A DNA stretch of 13,173 bases from positions 1-13,173 of the forward strand of contig CALESG010000004.1 in assembly GCA_937907215.1 (NCBI GenBank), read 5' to 3'. Source of the DNA: an uncultured Ruminococcus sp. (GTDB taxonomy: Bacteria; Bacillota; Clostridia; Oscillospirales; Ruminococcaceae). The notes under the pieces were generated by a model. The model did no database searches. It was not told the origin of the DNA and was given only the letters and a program-made list of their open reading frames with translations. Made by a program: the position numbers and the translations under genes. Below, piece after piece: positions 1-7,370 of this stretch (within the stretch, counting starts at the first letter, position 1; each line of letters starts with the position of its first letter).

Positions 1-633
1 TGCTGATGAACATTCATGATCATCGTTTATGCCGGCTGTGATATATTTATCAAGTTCCTTTCCGGAAAGCATTGGAGCATGACCATTGACAATTTTTCCA
101 GCCTTATTAGCATCTCTTATTTTTTTAATAACTTCTTCGTCTTCTGCAATAACTCCCGGATAATTCATAAGTTCACCCAGACCAAGTACACGATTATCAT
201 TGTAGAATGGAGATAAATCATCAGCATTTAAAGCAGCACCGGATTCATCAAATGACGTAGCAGGGACACATGACGGCAGCATAATATAGACAGTAATAGG
301 AATTCCTTCACTTGCTTCAAGCATAAAACGTATGCCGTCAGATCCGCATACATTTGCGATTTCATGCGGATCGGCAATAATAGTCGTAGTTCCATGTACA
401 ACACAAATTTTTGCCAATTCTTCCGGAAGCAGCATTGTGCTTTCGATGTGAATGTGACCATCTATAAAACCTGGACATATATATTTTCCTGAAATATCTT
501 CAATTTCATCTGCATCGACATCGTTGTAATCGCCAACACCGATTATAATACCGTTATCTATAAGAACATTTTTCGTTTCTATTTCACCGGTAAATACATT
601 TACAATAGAACCATTTTTAAAGAGAAGTTTCAT
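1..633 (-). CDS. ade: Adenine deaminase, N-terminal part (runs off the left edge)
   Basis: Adenine deaminase hydrolyses adenine to hypoxanthine and ammonia in the cytoplasm, a purine salvage step; it belongs to the amidohydrolase superfamily. The 211 codons present are open to the window edge; the family is about 570-600 aa, so roughly the first third is seen. Visible family marks: the metal-binding PGFIDGHIHIEST block (H60, H62), ADPHEIANVCG (about 85-95), MLPSCVPAT (about 114-122), LGLGELMNYPGV (about 150-161), NGHAP, and DDHECSSA at the very edge. The ATG at 633 follows GAGGTG at a good distance. Its ribosome site overlaps the TGA of the upstream membrane-protein gene (10 bases between the genes), so the two are almost certainly one transcript. 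Family identity is firm; only the missing C-terminus cannot be judged. Confidence 0.96.
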   Translation of the reverse strand, partial: MKLLFKNGSIVNVFTGEIETKNVLIDNGIIIGVGDYNDVDADEIEDISGKYICPGFIDGHIHIESTMLLPEELAKICVVHGTTTIIADPHEIANVCGSDGIRFMLEASEGIPITVYIMLPSCVPATSFDESGAALNADDLSPFYNDNRVLGLGELMNYPGVIAEDEEVIKKIRDANKAGKIVNGHAPMLSGKELDKYITAGINDDHECSSA

Positions 634-643
634 TTTACACACC

Positions 644-1405
644 TCATTTTGTTTTATTTATTTTTTGTTTTTTCTTGTTTTGCTTGGTTGAATTTTTTCT
701 CAAATTTTCTCGATTCTTTTTATATTGCTCCAGACTTTCTTTCAATGGAACATTGGAATGATACGACAGCATAAACTTAATTTTTTCTCCACGTTTCTTT
801 TTGCTTTCAATCACATCAGATTTAAACTCTTCCAATCGTACAACAATTTGTTTTTCTTCTGCAAATTTTTTGATATGGAAAACAACTTGAAATGAATTGA
901 TAAGGTCTATTGTAAATATTCCAAAGTAAAATCCTATACAGAATGAAAATGCGAGATTGTTGCTTAGCCATTGTAGCATATCAAGAATATGCGGATGAAT
1001 AAGGAAATAGTAGATTGCACTTAGCAAAAGCCAGAAAAATGAAAATGTCGGACATATAATACCTTGGATATTTCCACGGTTTTCACTATAATCCCATAGT
1101 TTAACCTTCATTTTCTTTATAAATATAAGTCCTGCTATGTATTCTATGCAGGTAATGACTATTGCCATAATAATGAAAAGTATTATTTTTTGCAAGATTT
1201 TATTTTCTATTGGAATATGCGATTCTGTAAGTGTAAGCAGATATAAAACGCAAAGGCTGAAACCATATATCGGCAGCCATGGACCACTAAGAAAACCGGG
1301 GTTGACAAATTTTTTTGACGTGATGCGTCTGAATACTAGTTCAAGACACCAGCCAAGAAAACTTCCGACTGTAAATAAAAATGCAAGAATAAGAAAAATA
1401 CTCAT
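644..1405 (-). CDS. CmpB-type membrane protein (putative ABC-transporter type IV family)
   Basis: A 253-aa integral membrane protein with about five predicted membrane segments (near residues 2-24, 46-60, 72-97, 118-137, 153-175) and a very lysine-rich cytoplasmic tail (about 200-253). The marks FLGWCLE (16-22), NPGFLSGPWLPIYG (35-48) and LWDYSENRGNIQG (103-115) fit the family catalogued as putative ABC-transporter type IV / CmpB (Pfam PF06541); no ATPase partner is visible and the true function is unknown. The ATG at 1405 is chosen over an upstream in-frame start at 1477: it follows AGAAAGGA, and a good promoter at 1453-1481 would start transcription downstream of 1477. The gene leads an operon with ade, so a role in purine or other small-molecule movement is possible, but that is only a guess from context. 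Confidence 0.82.
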   Translation of the reverse strand: MSIFLILAFLFTVGSFLGWCLELVFRRITSKKFVNPGFLSGPWLPIYGFSLCVLYLLTLTESHIPIENKILQKIILFIIMAIVITCIEYIAGLIFIKKMKVKLWDYSENRGNIQGIICPTFSFFWLLLSAIYYFLIHPHILDMLQWLSNNLAFSFCIGFYFGIFTIDLINSFQVVFHIKKFAEEKQIVVRLEEFKSDVIESKKKRGEKIKFMLSYHSNVPLKESLEQYKKNRENLRKNSTKQNKKKQKINKTK

Positions 1406-1452
1406 AATATAATATTCCTTTCTGAAAATTTGTTTTAAAAAATTATAATTTA

Positions 1453-1481
1453 ATTTTATTAAATATATATAATGCAATCAA
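1453..1481 (-). promoter_or_regulatory. Sigma-A promoter for the membrane protein-ade operon
   Basis: On the minus strand, TTGATT (1476-1481) and TAAAAT (1453-1458) are separated by 17 bases. The start point would lie near 1446, about 40 bases before the chosen ATG at 1405. Surrounding DNA is very AT-rich, so chance matches are possible. Confidence 0.55.
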
Positions 1482-1488
1482 ATAAAAC

Positions 1489-1517
1489 TTGCACTATAAA
1501 GATAAATATGTTATAAT
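1489..1517 (+). promoter_or_regulatory. Sigma-A promoter for the 76-aa small protein
   Basis: TTGCAC (1489-1494), a 17-base spacer, and TATAAT (1512-1517) preceded by TGT, an extended -10. The start point would be near 1524, about 40 bases before the ATG at 1565. It is back to back with the minus-strand promoter at 1453-1481, with only a few bases between the two -35 boxes. Confidence 0.72.
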
Positions 1518-1564
1518 CATTATATTATCTTAAAATATTATTTAAAAAGAAATGAGTGGTAAAG

Positions 1565-1795
1565 ATGAAACCGACTGCTATAGTTAAAATGAAATCTCTT
1601 GTTGAAAGATTTAGAAATAATCATCCTAAATTTTCAATGTTCGCTGCTGCCGCATCAAATTATGTGGGAGTTGGCAGTATAATTGAAGTAAACATTCAAG
1701 ATGCTGAAGGAAAATCAATATGCACAAATATTCGTGTTACAGAAGATGATATTGAGCTTATGGAAGCAGTAAAAGAACTTATGCCAAGAAAATAA
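1565..1795 (+). CDS. Conserved small protein of unknown function, 76 aa
   Basis: A small soluble protein with no membrane segment or signal peptide, starting MKPTAIVKMKSLVERF and ending in an acidic-helical stretch (DDIELMEAVKELMPRK). The N-terminal half is basic (KSLVERFRNNHPKF), the middle has GVGSIIEVNI, and the C-terminal half looks like a short beta-helix unit. Similar short proteins seem to me to be widespread in gut Clostridia, usually annotated as hypothetical; I do not know a function. The ATG at 1565 is preferred over a GTG at 1556 because the GAGTGG ribosome site at 1554-1559 overlaps that GTG. It has its own strong promoter, so it is probably monocistronic. It converges on radC with four bases between the stop codons and no visible terminator. 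Confidence 0.85.
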   Translation: MKPTAIVKMKSLVERFRNNHPKFSMFAAAASNYVGVGSIIEVNIQDAEGKSICTNIRVTEDDIELMEAVKELMPRK

Positions 1796-1799
1796 ATTT

Positions 1800-2492
1800 T
1801 CAATCCATTATCCTGCCTATTTCCCTCATTGATGTTACACGATTGCCGACTATGAAATGATCCAATAGTTCGATTTTCAACAGATTCAGTGCTTTTATCA
1901 AGCTGTTTGTTGAAAACACATCTGCACTTGATGGATTTGAATTTCCATCAGGGTGGTTGTGAACTAATACTATGGAATCGCTTCTGTTTCGCAATGCTAT
2001 TTCTACTATTGAGCGTATTTCAAGACTTGATGTAGTTGATGTTCCTCTTCCGACAGGCTCAACACAAATCATCTGACCGTTAGCATCAAAACATAGTACA
2101 TAAGCTTGTTCTTTTACTGAACCTATATAAAGGTTTGCAAGATAAGCTTTAAGATCTTTTTTGCGTTCAAAGTTTATTTTATTTGAGTTTTTACTCATTT
2201 GATATGCTTTAAAAACGTCTGGAAATAAGCGGAGAAATATTGCCGTATTCATTCCAATGCCATCTATTTCGCACAGCTCTTGAATATCTGCATTCATTAC
2301 GCCTGCGATAGTGTGGAAACGATGAATAAGTTCATGAGCTATTTTATTTGTATCACATCGTGGTTTTGCATAGAACAGCAGCAATTCTAAAACTTCGTGG
2401 GGTTGAAATCCATTAAGTCCGTTTGCAATATACCTTTGACGCATTCGTTCACGATGTCCTGCATTTAAATTAACATTTTTATAATCTGACAT
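1800..2492 (-). CDS. radC: RadC/JAB-domain protein (UPF0758 family)
   Basis: A 230-aa protein of normal family length. The N-terminal part (about 1-95) carries helix-hairpin-helix-like sequence (ELCEIDGIGMNTA, 72-84). The C-terminal part (about 108-230) is a JAB1/MPN/JAMM metalloprotease-like domain with the full metal motif HNHPDGNSNPSSAD: H178, H180, S188 and D191, with an upstream E in the SSLEIRSIVEIA block (156-167). Despite the name, RadC proteins are not established DNA-repair enzymes; the true role is unknown. The ATG at 2492 follows AAGGA, and a near-ideal promoter lies at 2532-2560. It diverges from the pseudouridine synthase gene. All metal ligands are present, so it is expected to be intact. 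Confidence 0.93.
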   Translation of the reverse strand: MSDYKNVNLNAGHRERMRQRYIANGLNGFQPHEVLELLLFYAKPRCDTNKIAHELIHRFHTIAGVMNADIQELCEIDGIGMNTAIFLRLFPDVFKAYQMSKNSNKINFERKKDLKAYLANLYIGSVKEQAYVLCFDANGQMICVEPVGRGTSTTSSLEIRSIVEIALRNRSDSIVLVHNHPDGNSNPSSADVFSTNSLIKALNLLKIELLDHFIVGNRVTSMREIGRIMD

Positions 2493-2531
2493 TATAACAA
2501 TCCTTATTTATTTTATTTTCTAATTTTTAAT

Positions 2532-2560
2532 ATTATAACACATTTTGACCAGGTTTGCAA
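2532..2560 (-). promoter_or_regulatory. Sigma-A promoter for radC
   Basis: On the minus strand, TTGCAA (2555-2560) and TATAAT (2532-2537) are separated by 17 bases. A TGTGT stretch just before the -10 adds an extended -10 character. Transcription would begin near 2525, about 33 bases before the radC ATG. Confidence 0.75.
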
Positions 2561-2593
2561 TAAAAACCAATTATTTTATTTTTTAAAGGAGCT

Positions 2594-2638
2594 GCTGAAT
2601 AAGAGAACAAATTTTAAGAATATATTCTAAATTTCAGC
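2594..2638 (+). promoter_or_regulatory. Palindromic leader element upstream of the pseudouridine synthase
   Basis: GCTGAA (2594-2599) pairs with TTCAGC (2633-2638). Inside it, AAATTT (2609-2614) pairs with AAATTT (2629-2634) and the centre AGAATATATTCT (2617-2628) is a perfect palindrome; the inner and outer helices overlap by two bases on the right. The element ends eight bases before the ATG at 2647, where no clear ribosome site exists; the only AGGAG in the leader is at 2587-2591, before the element. It could be a translation-control hairpin or a protein-binding operator. No strong plus-strand promoter was found in the gap. Confidence 0.4.
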
Positions 2639-2646
2639 GAAAAAAT

Positions 2647-3633
2647 ATGAGAGAATTTATTATAAAACTTAATGACAGCGGACAGCGTATTGATAAATTT
2701 CTTCAAAAGGCGATACCTTCCTTATCTAAGGGCATGCTTTATAAGTCTATCCGCACTAAAAACATAAAGCTGAATGGTAAACGTACAGATGGAGCTGTTA
2801 TGCTTTCCGAAGGTGATGTTGTAAGGTGTTATATAAATGATGATTTTTTTGAAAATAAAACTGAAGCAAGCAATAAGTTAAATGATAAAAAATATTTATT
2901 TTTAAAAGCACCTTTGGAATTGAAAATCGTTTATGAGGACGATAATATAATTATTGTCAATAAGCCGGTGGGATTAGTAGTTCACGATGATGACCGTAAG
3001 TCCGAAGATACATTGATTGCAAGAGTTCTTCGTTATCTTTATGAATCAGGCAAGTATTCTCCTGAGGCAGAAAATTCTTTTATGCCGGCTCTTTGCAATA
3101 GACTTGATAGAAATACAAGCGGACTTGTAATTGCTGCAAAAAATGCAGCTGCACTGCGTGAAGTAAACAGGCTTATTAGAAATAATAGTGTACATAAATC
3201 TTATTTATGCATAACATATAATATTCCGCCAAAGAAACATGATACACTTCATGCATATCATTACAGAGCAGAAGGTTCTAAATCTGTAAAAATATCATTA
3301 AAAAAGCAACCGCATTATCATGAGATAATTACTAGATACAATGTCTTAGCTGAAAATGGCAAGCTTGCTCTTTTGAAGATAGATCTTATTACAGGTCGTA
3401 CACATCAGATACGCGCTCACATGGCATTTATAAATACACCTTTGTTGGGCGATAATAAATATGGAAATGTAAAAATAAATAAGCAGTATAATATTAAATA
3501 TCAACTGCTTTGTGCTTATAATCTTACGTTTGAATCAGAGAAAGATTCAATTCTTGCATATTTGAACGGAAAACGTTTTAAAGCGGAATTGCCGTTTTTT
3601 GTTAATAAATATTTTCCTGATTTCAAGTTGTGA
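2647..3633 (+). CDS. RluA-family 23S rRNA pseudouridine synthase with S4 domain
   Basis: A 328-aa cytoplasmic enzyme that would convert specific uridines in rRNA to pseudouridine. It has an N-terminal S4 RNA-binding domain (about 13-62; RIDKFLQKAIPSLSKGMLYK) and an RluA-type catalytic domain (about 92-318). Seen motifs: IVNKPVGLVVH (103-113), the catalytic NRLDRNTSGL block (151-160) with D154, and GRTHQIRAHM (250-259). Overall it resembles RluC/RluD, about 300-330 aa. The exact target uridine cannot be told from sequence, so I give no symbol. The ATG at 2647 matches the usual N-terminus of the family but lacks a good ribosome site; a palindromic leader lies just before it. It appears monocistronic, ended by the hairpin at 3687-3734. 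Confidence 0.93.
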   Translation: MREFIIKLNDSGQRIDKFLQKAIPSLSKGMLYKSIRTKNIKLNGKRTDGAVMLSEGDVVRCYINDDFFENKTEASNKLNDKKYLFLKAPLELKIVYEDDNIIIVNKPVGLVVHDDDRKSEDTLIARVLRYLYESGKYSPEAENSFMPALCNRLDRNTSGLVIAAKNAAALREVNRLIRNNSVHKSYLCITYNIPPKKHDTLHAYHYRAEGSKSVKISLKKQPHYHEIITRYNVLAENGKLALLKIDLITGRTHQIRAHMAFINTPLLGDNKYGNVKINKQYNIKYQLLCAYNLTFESEKDSILAYLNGKRFKAELPFFVNKYFPDFKL

Positions 3634-3686
3634 CTGATTGAGCTTGAGTTTATAAGTATTATATAAAAGAGAATAAATCGTTAGAA

Positions 3687-3734
3687 AAATGACCTTACTG
3701 ATCACCGGCAAATGCAAGTGCAGTGAGGTCATTT
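3687..3734 (+). terminator. Hairpin terminator after the pseudouridine synthase gene
   Basis: AAATGACCTTACTG (3687-3700) pairs with CAGTGAGGTCATTT (3721-3734) over 14 bp, including one G-U pair. The loop of 20 bases is unusually long and itself holds short CAC/GTG complementarity. The tail after the stem is ATATTTTGGGG, a weak U-tract, so termination may be inefficient or the hairpin may serve as a 3' stabiliser. Confidence 0.55.
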
Positions 3735-3786
3735 ATATTTTGGGGTTTAATGGTTGAAAATGCAACTTAAAGGGTGGAAAATATCA

Positions 3787-3815
3787 TTGACACTTTAAAT
3801 AGATATATATATAAT
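3787..3815 (+). promoter_or_regulatory. Perfect-consensus sigma-A promoter for the esterase gene
   Basis: TTGACA (3787-3792), a 17-base spacer, and TATAAT (3810-3815) match the ideal sigma-70/sigma-A promoter exactly. Transcription would begin near 3822, giving a leader of about 66 bases with a strong AAAGGAG ribosome site (3871-3877). No operator could be identified with confidence, although such a strong core promoter often needs a repressor if the gene is regulated. Confidence 0.88.
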
Positions 3816-3833
3816 TATAATAAACGATGTATG

Positions 3834-3853
3834 AATATCTGTAAACAGATATT
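3834..3853 (+). promoter_or_regulatory. Stem-loop in the esterase mRNA leader
   Basis: AATATCTG (3834-3841) pairs perfectly with CAGATATT (3846-3853) around a TAAA loop. It lies about 12 bases from the predicted 5' end of the mRNA and 18 bases before the ribosome site. It could protect the mRNA from 5'-end decay or act as an operator palindrome; the sequence does not tell which. Confidence 0.45.
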
Positions 3854-3887
3854 TAAAATAAGGTCTTAATAAAGGAGAAAAAAGTAA

Positions 3888-6833
3888 ATGAAAGGGTCAT
3901 TTTTTAAGCGTGCAGCAGGTGCAGTTCTTGCAGGTGCAATGGCTTTTATGAATGTTTGCGGCAGCAGTAATGCGTCTTTGAATGCAGATGCAGCAGGAAC
4001 AAATTATCATTTTGATTTTGGCGGAAACGGAGCAGATTCAGGTTATATACCGGTAAGTGCGTCTGATGGATACGATTCCAAGAAGGGATATGGATTTGCA
4101 AATACAGCTGGTGTAAAAAATGTAAATGCCTCTGGCAGCAATGCACTTAGCGATGCAGTGCAATTTACTGATACAAGTTGGTCAAATACATTCAATGTTG
4201 ATTTACAGAATGGACTTTATCGTGTAAGTGTAACTCTTGGCAATACCAACAGAACATCTGTAGTAGCCGAAGATGTTCTTCAAATCATCAATATGACCGG
4301 TAATAATGCATACGATTCTATTTTGGTATCTGTTACAGATGGTCAGCTTAATATTATGGTTACTAATGGAAAAGAAGGCTATCCGCATACTTTAAGTGCA
4401 GTTGATATTGAATGGGTGTCTGCTGATACTCAGCTTCCACCTACTATATGGATGTGCGGTGATTCAACAGTCTGCAATTATTATCCAAAAGAAACAAGCG
4501 CTCAGGCAGGCTGGGGTCAAGTCCTTGATAAATTTGTTGATACTAATAAGTGGCAGATTAGAGATATGGCTGCAAGTGGTCAATATGCTAAAGGATTTAT
4601 AGAAGCAGGTCAATTTGCACCAATTCAGAAGTATGGCAAGAAAGGTGATATTTATATTATTTCTATAGGCATCAATGATACCAATTATTCAAATGCAGAT
4701 GAATATAAACAAGCTGTAACTGATATGGTCAAGCAAGCAAAAGATAGAGGTATGCGTGTAATACTTGTAAAACAGCAGGGACGTGCGAGCGATGTGAATC
4801 GTACACCGCTTTTAAAAGGACGTTGGTTTGGAACTCAACTTGATGAAATAGGTGCTGCTGAAAATGTTCAGGTAATCGACCTCTTTACAGCGTGGCAAAA
4901 TTATACCACATCAATAGGTTATGATGCTGCACTTGGTCTGTACTGTGCCAATGATGATTTGCATCCAAATCGTGCCGGAGCAATGAAACTTGCTGAATTC
5001 GCTTCGGAGCTTATTGATTTTGATAACAATGTTTTAGAGCCTGGTGCTGAAATAGATGAAAACACTGATTTTATGCTGAAAAACAGCAACAGCGGACTTT
5101 ATCTTACACTTGAGAAAGATGCATCTGATGGAATAAATGCAGTACAGCTTCCGGCACAGGATATTGATTCGGGAAGAGCAGTTTGGAGAGCAAAATCTGC
5201 CGGTGATGGATATTATTATTTATATAATACTTCAGGAAGCGGAGAATATCTTTTAGATGTTGCAGGAAATAAAGCTGCAAATGGAACTAATATTGGTGTT
5301 TGGAGCAATACAAATTGTGAAGCACAGCTTTTTAAGTTTATTGTAAATGATGATGGAAGTTTTACTATTGCAACGAATATTTCTAAAGACAAGAGTGCTG
5401 TAGAGGTCACATCGGCATCTGGCGATTCTGGTGCAAACGTTCAGGAATGGGAACGCAATGGTCATGCTTGTCAGAATTGGTTTGTTGAAAAAGCTGTTAA
5501 ATCTTCTGATAGTACGATTATAGGTGACATCAATGAGGACGGTGTTGTAAATATTTTTGATGTATCTCTTTTAAAATCTATACTTAATACAAATGAAAAA
5601 ACACGCAGACATCATAGAAGTTCTGATGTGAATGCGGATTCAGTGGTTGATGTAAATGATTGTAAATCATTGAGTGAGTATGTGCTTGGAATGCAGAAAC
5701 TCAGTGATTCTGCAAATGGCAGACAAATTTATTATGCAGTAGATCAGGCATACAATTCCGGCATTGAAGAAAATACAAATGCAGGTTATTCTTCCGATGC
5801 GTACCTGAATTTGGATAATAAGCTTGGAAGTTTTGCTGAATGGAAGATAAGCGTTCCTAAAAAGGGAAATTATCTTTGCACCTTCAAGATTGCCAACGGC
5901 AGTGCCAATGATCGAAAGATGAAAATAGAGGTCAATAATGGTAAAGATTATTGGTTGCAGCCATTTCTTACAACATCATCTTGGACAACATGGGCTGAAA
6001 GAGCAATAGTTCTGCCACTTAATGCAGGTGAGAATATTATAAGAACAACATCTGCAACTGCTGAAGGCGGACCTAATATTGATCATATGAGAGTTGAATT
6101 GACTGACGAGCCTATTGCTGAGATTTATATTCCTGAAGAAAAGCCTGATATACCAATAAATGGCAATAAAACTATTTATATTGCAGGCGATTCAACGGTA
6201 CAAACTTATCGTGCAAGCTATGCTCCGCAGCAGGGTTGGGGTGCATTTTTAGGTGATTATTTTGATGAAAAAGTGAATATAGAAAATCATGCTATTGCCG
6301 GAAGAAGTTCAAAGAGTTTTTATGATAACGGCAGACTTGATACTATTCTTAATAAAATAAGTGAAGGTGATTATCTGCTGGTACAATTTGCCATAAACGA
6401 CAGTGCGTCAAGCAATGCAGAGCGTTATGCACCGACTTGCGGAAATGTTCCCGGCACTGAAGGAAGCTATGAATTCTATATGGCAAAATACATCGAAGGT
6501 GCAAAGGCAAAAGGTGCAACTCCTATTCTTATAACACCTACGCTTAGTCTTAAAAATAACACAAACGGTAAATTCACAGCAAGCTATACAAACTATACCG
6601 ATTCTGTAAAGAAGCTTGCTAATTATTACAAGATACCATATATTGACCTTAATGGACTTATGGTAGATCATTATAATTCTATTGGATATGATAATGCTTA
6701 TAAATATCATATGTGTTCTACAGGGTCAAATGATATGACACATTTTACCGAAACCGGAGCAAATGCAGTTGCTGAATTGATCGCAGGTGCAGTAAAAAAA
6801 TTAAATATCGATATTTCAAGCAATGTAAAATAA
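3888..6833 (+). CDS. Secreted cellulosomal protein with two CE12 pectin acetylesterase domains and a central dockerin
   Basis: A 981-aa secreted enzyme that probably removes acetyl groups from rhamnogalacturonan (pectin). Order of parts: signal peptide (about 1-35, likely cut after ADA); galactose-binding-like beta domain (about 38-178); first SGNH/CE12 esterase (about 186-378: GDST with S193, GIND with N263, D356-x-x-H359); ricin-type beta-trefoil lectin, CBM13-like (about 392-536); type I dockerin (about 544-605); CBM6/35-like domain (about 612-740); a short linker; second CE12 esterase (about 762-973: GDST with S769, AIND with N837, D949-x-x-H952). The dockerin has both calcium loops: D547, N549, D551, N555, D558 and D580, N582, D584, D588, D591. 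Both catalytic triads look complete. It has its own consensus promoter and terminator. The lectin and CBM types are assigned by general resemblance; the dockerin and esterases are firm. Confidence 0.93.
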   Translation: MKGSFFKRAAGAVLAGAMAFMNVCGSSNASLNADAAGTNYHFDFGGNGADSGYIPVSASDGYDSKKGYGFANTAGVKNVNASGSNALSDAVQFTDTSWSNTFNVDLQNGLYRVSVTLGNTNRTSVVAEDVLQIINMTGNNAYDSILVSVTDGQLNIMVTNGKEGYPHTLSAVDIEWVSADTQLPPTIWMCGDSTVCNYYPKETSAQAGWGQVLDKFVDTNKWQIRDMAASGQYAKGFIEAGQFAPIQKYGKKGDIYIISIGINDTNYSNADEYKQAVTDMVKQAKDRGMRVILVKQQGRASDVNRTPLLKGRWFGTQLDEIGAAENVQVIDLFTAWQNYTTSIGYDAALGLYCANDDLHPNRAGAMKLAEFASELIDFDNNVLEPGAEIDENTDFMLKNSNSGLYLTLEKDASDGINAVQLPAQDIDSGRAVWRAKSAGDGYYYLYNTSGSGEYLLDVAGNKAANGTNIGVWSNTNCEAQLFKFIVNDDGSFTIATNISKDKSAVEVTSASGDSGANVQEWERNGHACQNWFVEKAVKSSDSTIIGDINEDGVVNIFDVSLLKSILNTNEKTRRHHRSSDVNADSVVDVNDCKSLSEYVLGMQKLSDSANGRQIYYAVDQAYNSGIEENTNAGYSSDAYLNLDNKLGSFAEWKISVPKKGNYLCTFKIANGSANDRKMKIEVNNGKDYWLQPFLTTSSWTTWAERAIVLPLNAGENIIRTTSATAEGGPNIDHMRVELTDEPIAEIYIPEEKPDIPINGNKTIYIAGDSTVQTYRASYAPQQGWGAFLGDYFDEKVNIENHAIAGRSSKSFYDNGRLDTILNKISEGDYLLVQFAINDSASSNAERYAPTCGNVPGTEGSYEFYMAKYIEGAKAKGATPILITPTLSLKNNTNGKFTASYTNYTDSVKKLANYYKIPYIDLNGLMVDHYNSIGYDNAYKYHMCSTGSNDMTHFTETGANAVAELIAGAVKKLNIDISSNVK

Positions 6834-6841
6834 TATTATAA

Positions 6842-6880
6842 AAAAATCCCACAGGTTTGATTAAAACTTGTGGGATTTTT
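6842..6880. terminator. Bidirectional terminator between the esterase gene and dtd
   Basis: AAAAATCCCACAGGTTT (6842-6858) pairs with AAACTTGTGGGATTTTT (6864-6880), 17 bp with one G-U pair and a five-base GATTA loop. Runs of A on the left and T on the right give a U-tract in both directions, serving the two convergent genes. Confidence 0.92.
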
Positions 6881-6895
6881 GATTTTGGTTTGATA

Positions 6896-7351
6896 TTATT
6901 TTTTTATAATTTCGTCAGAATCCAGAATAATAGTGAAAGGACCGTCATTGCACAATTCTACTTTCATATCTGCACCAAATATACCTGATTCTACAACAGG
7001 CACGCTTTTTTTGCAGTATTCCTTGAAGTATTCATAAAGTTCATTTGCAGTTTGTGGGTTGCCGGCTTTTACAAAGCTTGGACGATTGCCTTTTTTGCAG
7101 TCAGCGTAAAGCGTAAATTGTGAAACTATAAGCAATTCTCCGCCAACATCAGAAATTGAAAGATTTGTTTTATCATTTTCATCAGCAAATATTCTAAGCC
7201 TAAGCATTTTATCAGCCATTTTTTCAAGTATTTCTTTTGTATCTTCAGCTCCAACTCCTAAAAGTACAAGCAGACCGTTGCCTATTTTTCCGGTTGTTTT
7301 TCCGTCTACTGTTACATTTGCATTTGTTACACGCTGTACAACTAAACGCAT
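6896..7351 (-). CDS. dtd: D-aminoacyl-tRNA deacylase
   Basis: Dtd cuts D-amino acids (and mischarged glycine) from tRNA, a translation proofreading step in the cytoplasm; the enzyme is a homodimer. The 151-aa protein has the family's normal length and both signature blocks: SQFTLYAD (77-84) and the Gly-cisPro block NDGPFT (135-140), where NDGPVT is more usual, plus the opening MRLVVQRV. The ATG at 7351 is chosen because AAGGAG lies eight bases before it; a GTG at 7360 in the same frame overlaps that ribosome site. It lies downstream of the DUF5662 gene on the same strand, but a 63-bp inverted-repeat element sits between them. No separate promoter was seen, so it may depend on read-through from the DUF5662 promoter. 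Confidence 0.96.
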   Translation of the reverse strand: MRLVVQRVTNANVTVDGKTTGKIGNGLLVLLGVGAEDTKEILEKMADKMLRLRIFADENDKTNLSISDVGGELLIVSQFTLYADCKKGNRPSFVKAGNPQTANELYEYFKEYCKKSVPVVESGIFGADMKVELCNDGPFTIILDSDEIIKK

Positions 7352-7370
7352 TAAACTCACTCCTTAGTAA

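Noticed and set aside
1137..1412. A 91-codon plus-strand frame inside the CmpB-type gene
   Set aside because: It is antisense to a clear membrane protein and looks like the complement of its coding sequence, with no ribosome site.
3547..3732. A 61-codon minus-strand frame overlapping the end of the pseudouridine synthase gene
   Set aside because: It runs through the terminator hairpin, lies mostly antisense to a certain gene, and its product has no recognisable features.
3888..3960. Lipoprotein signal on the esterase (FMNVC near residue 24)
   Set aside because: The residues before the cysteine do not fit a lipobox, and a better ordinary cleavage site (ADA) lies downstream.
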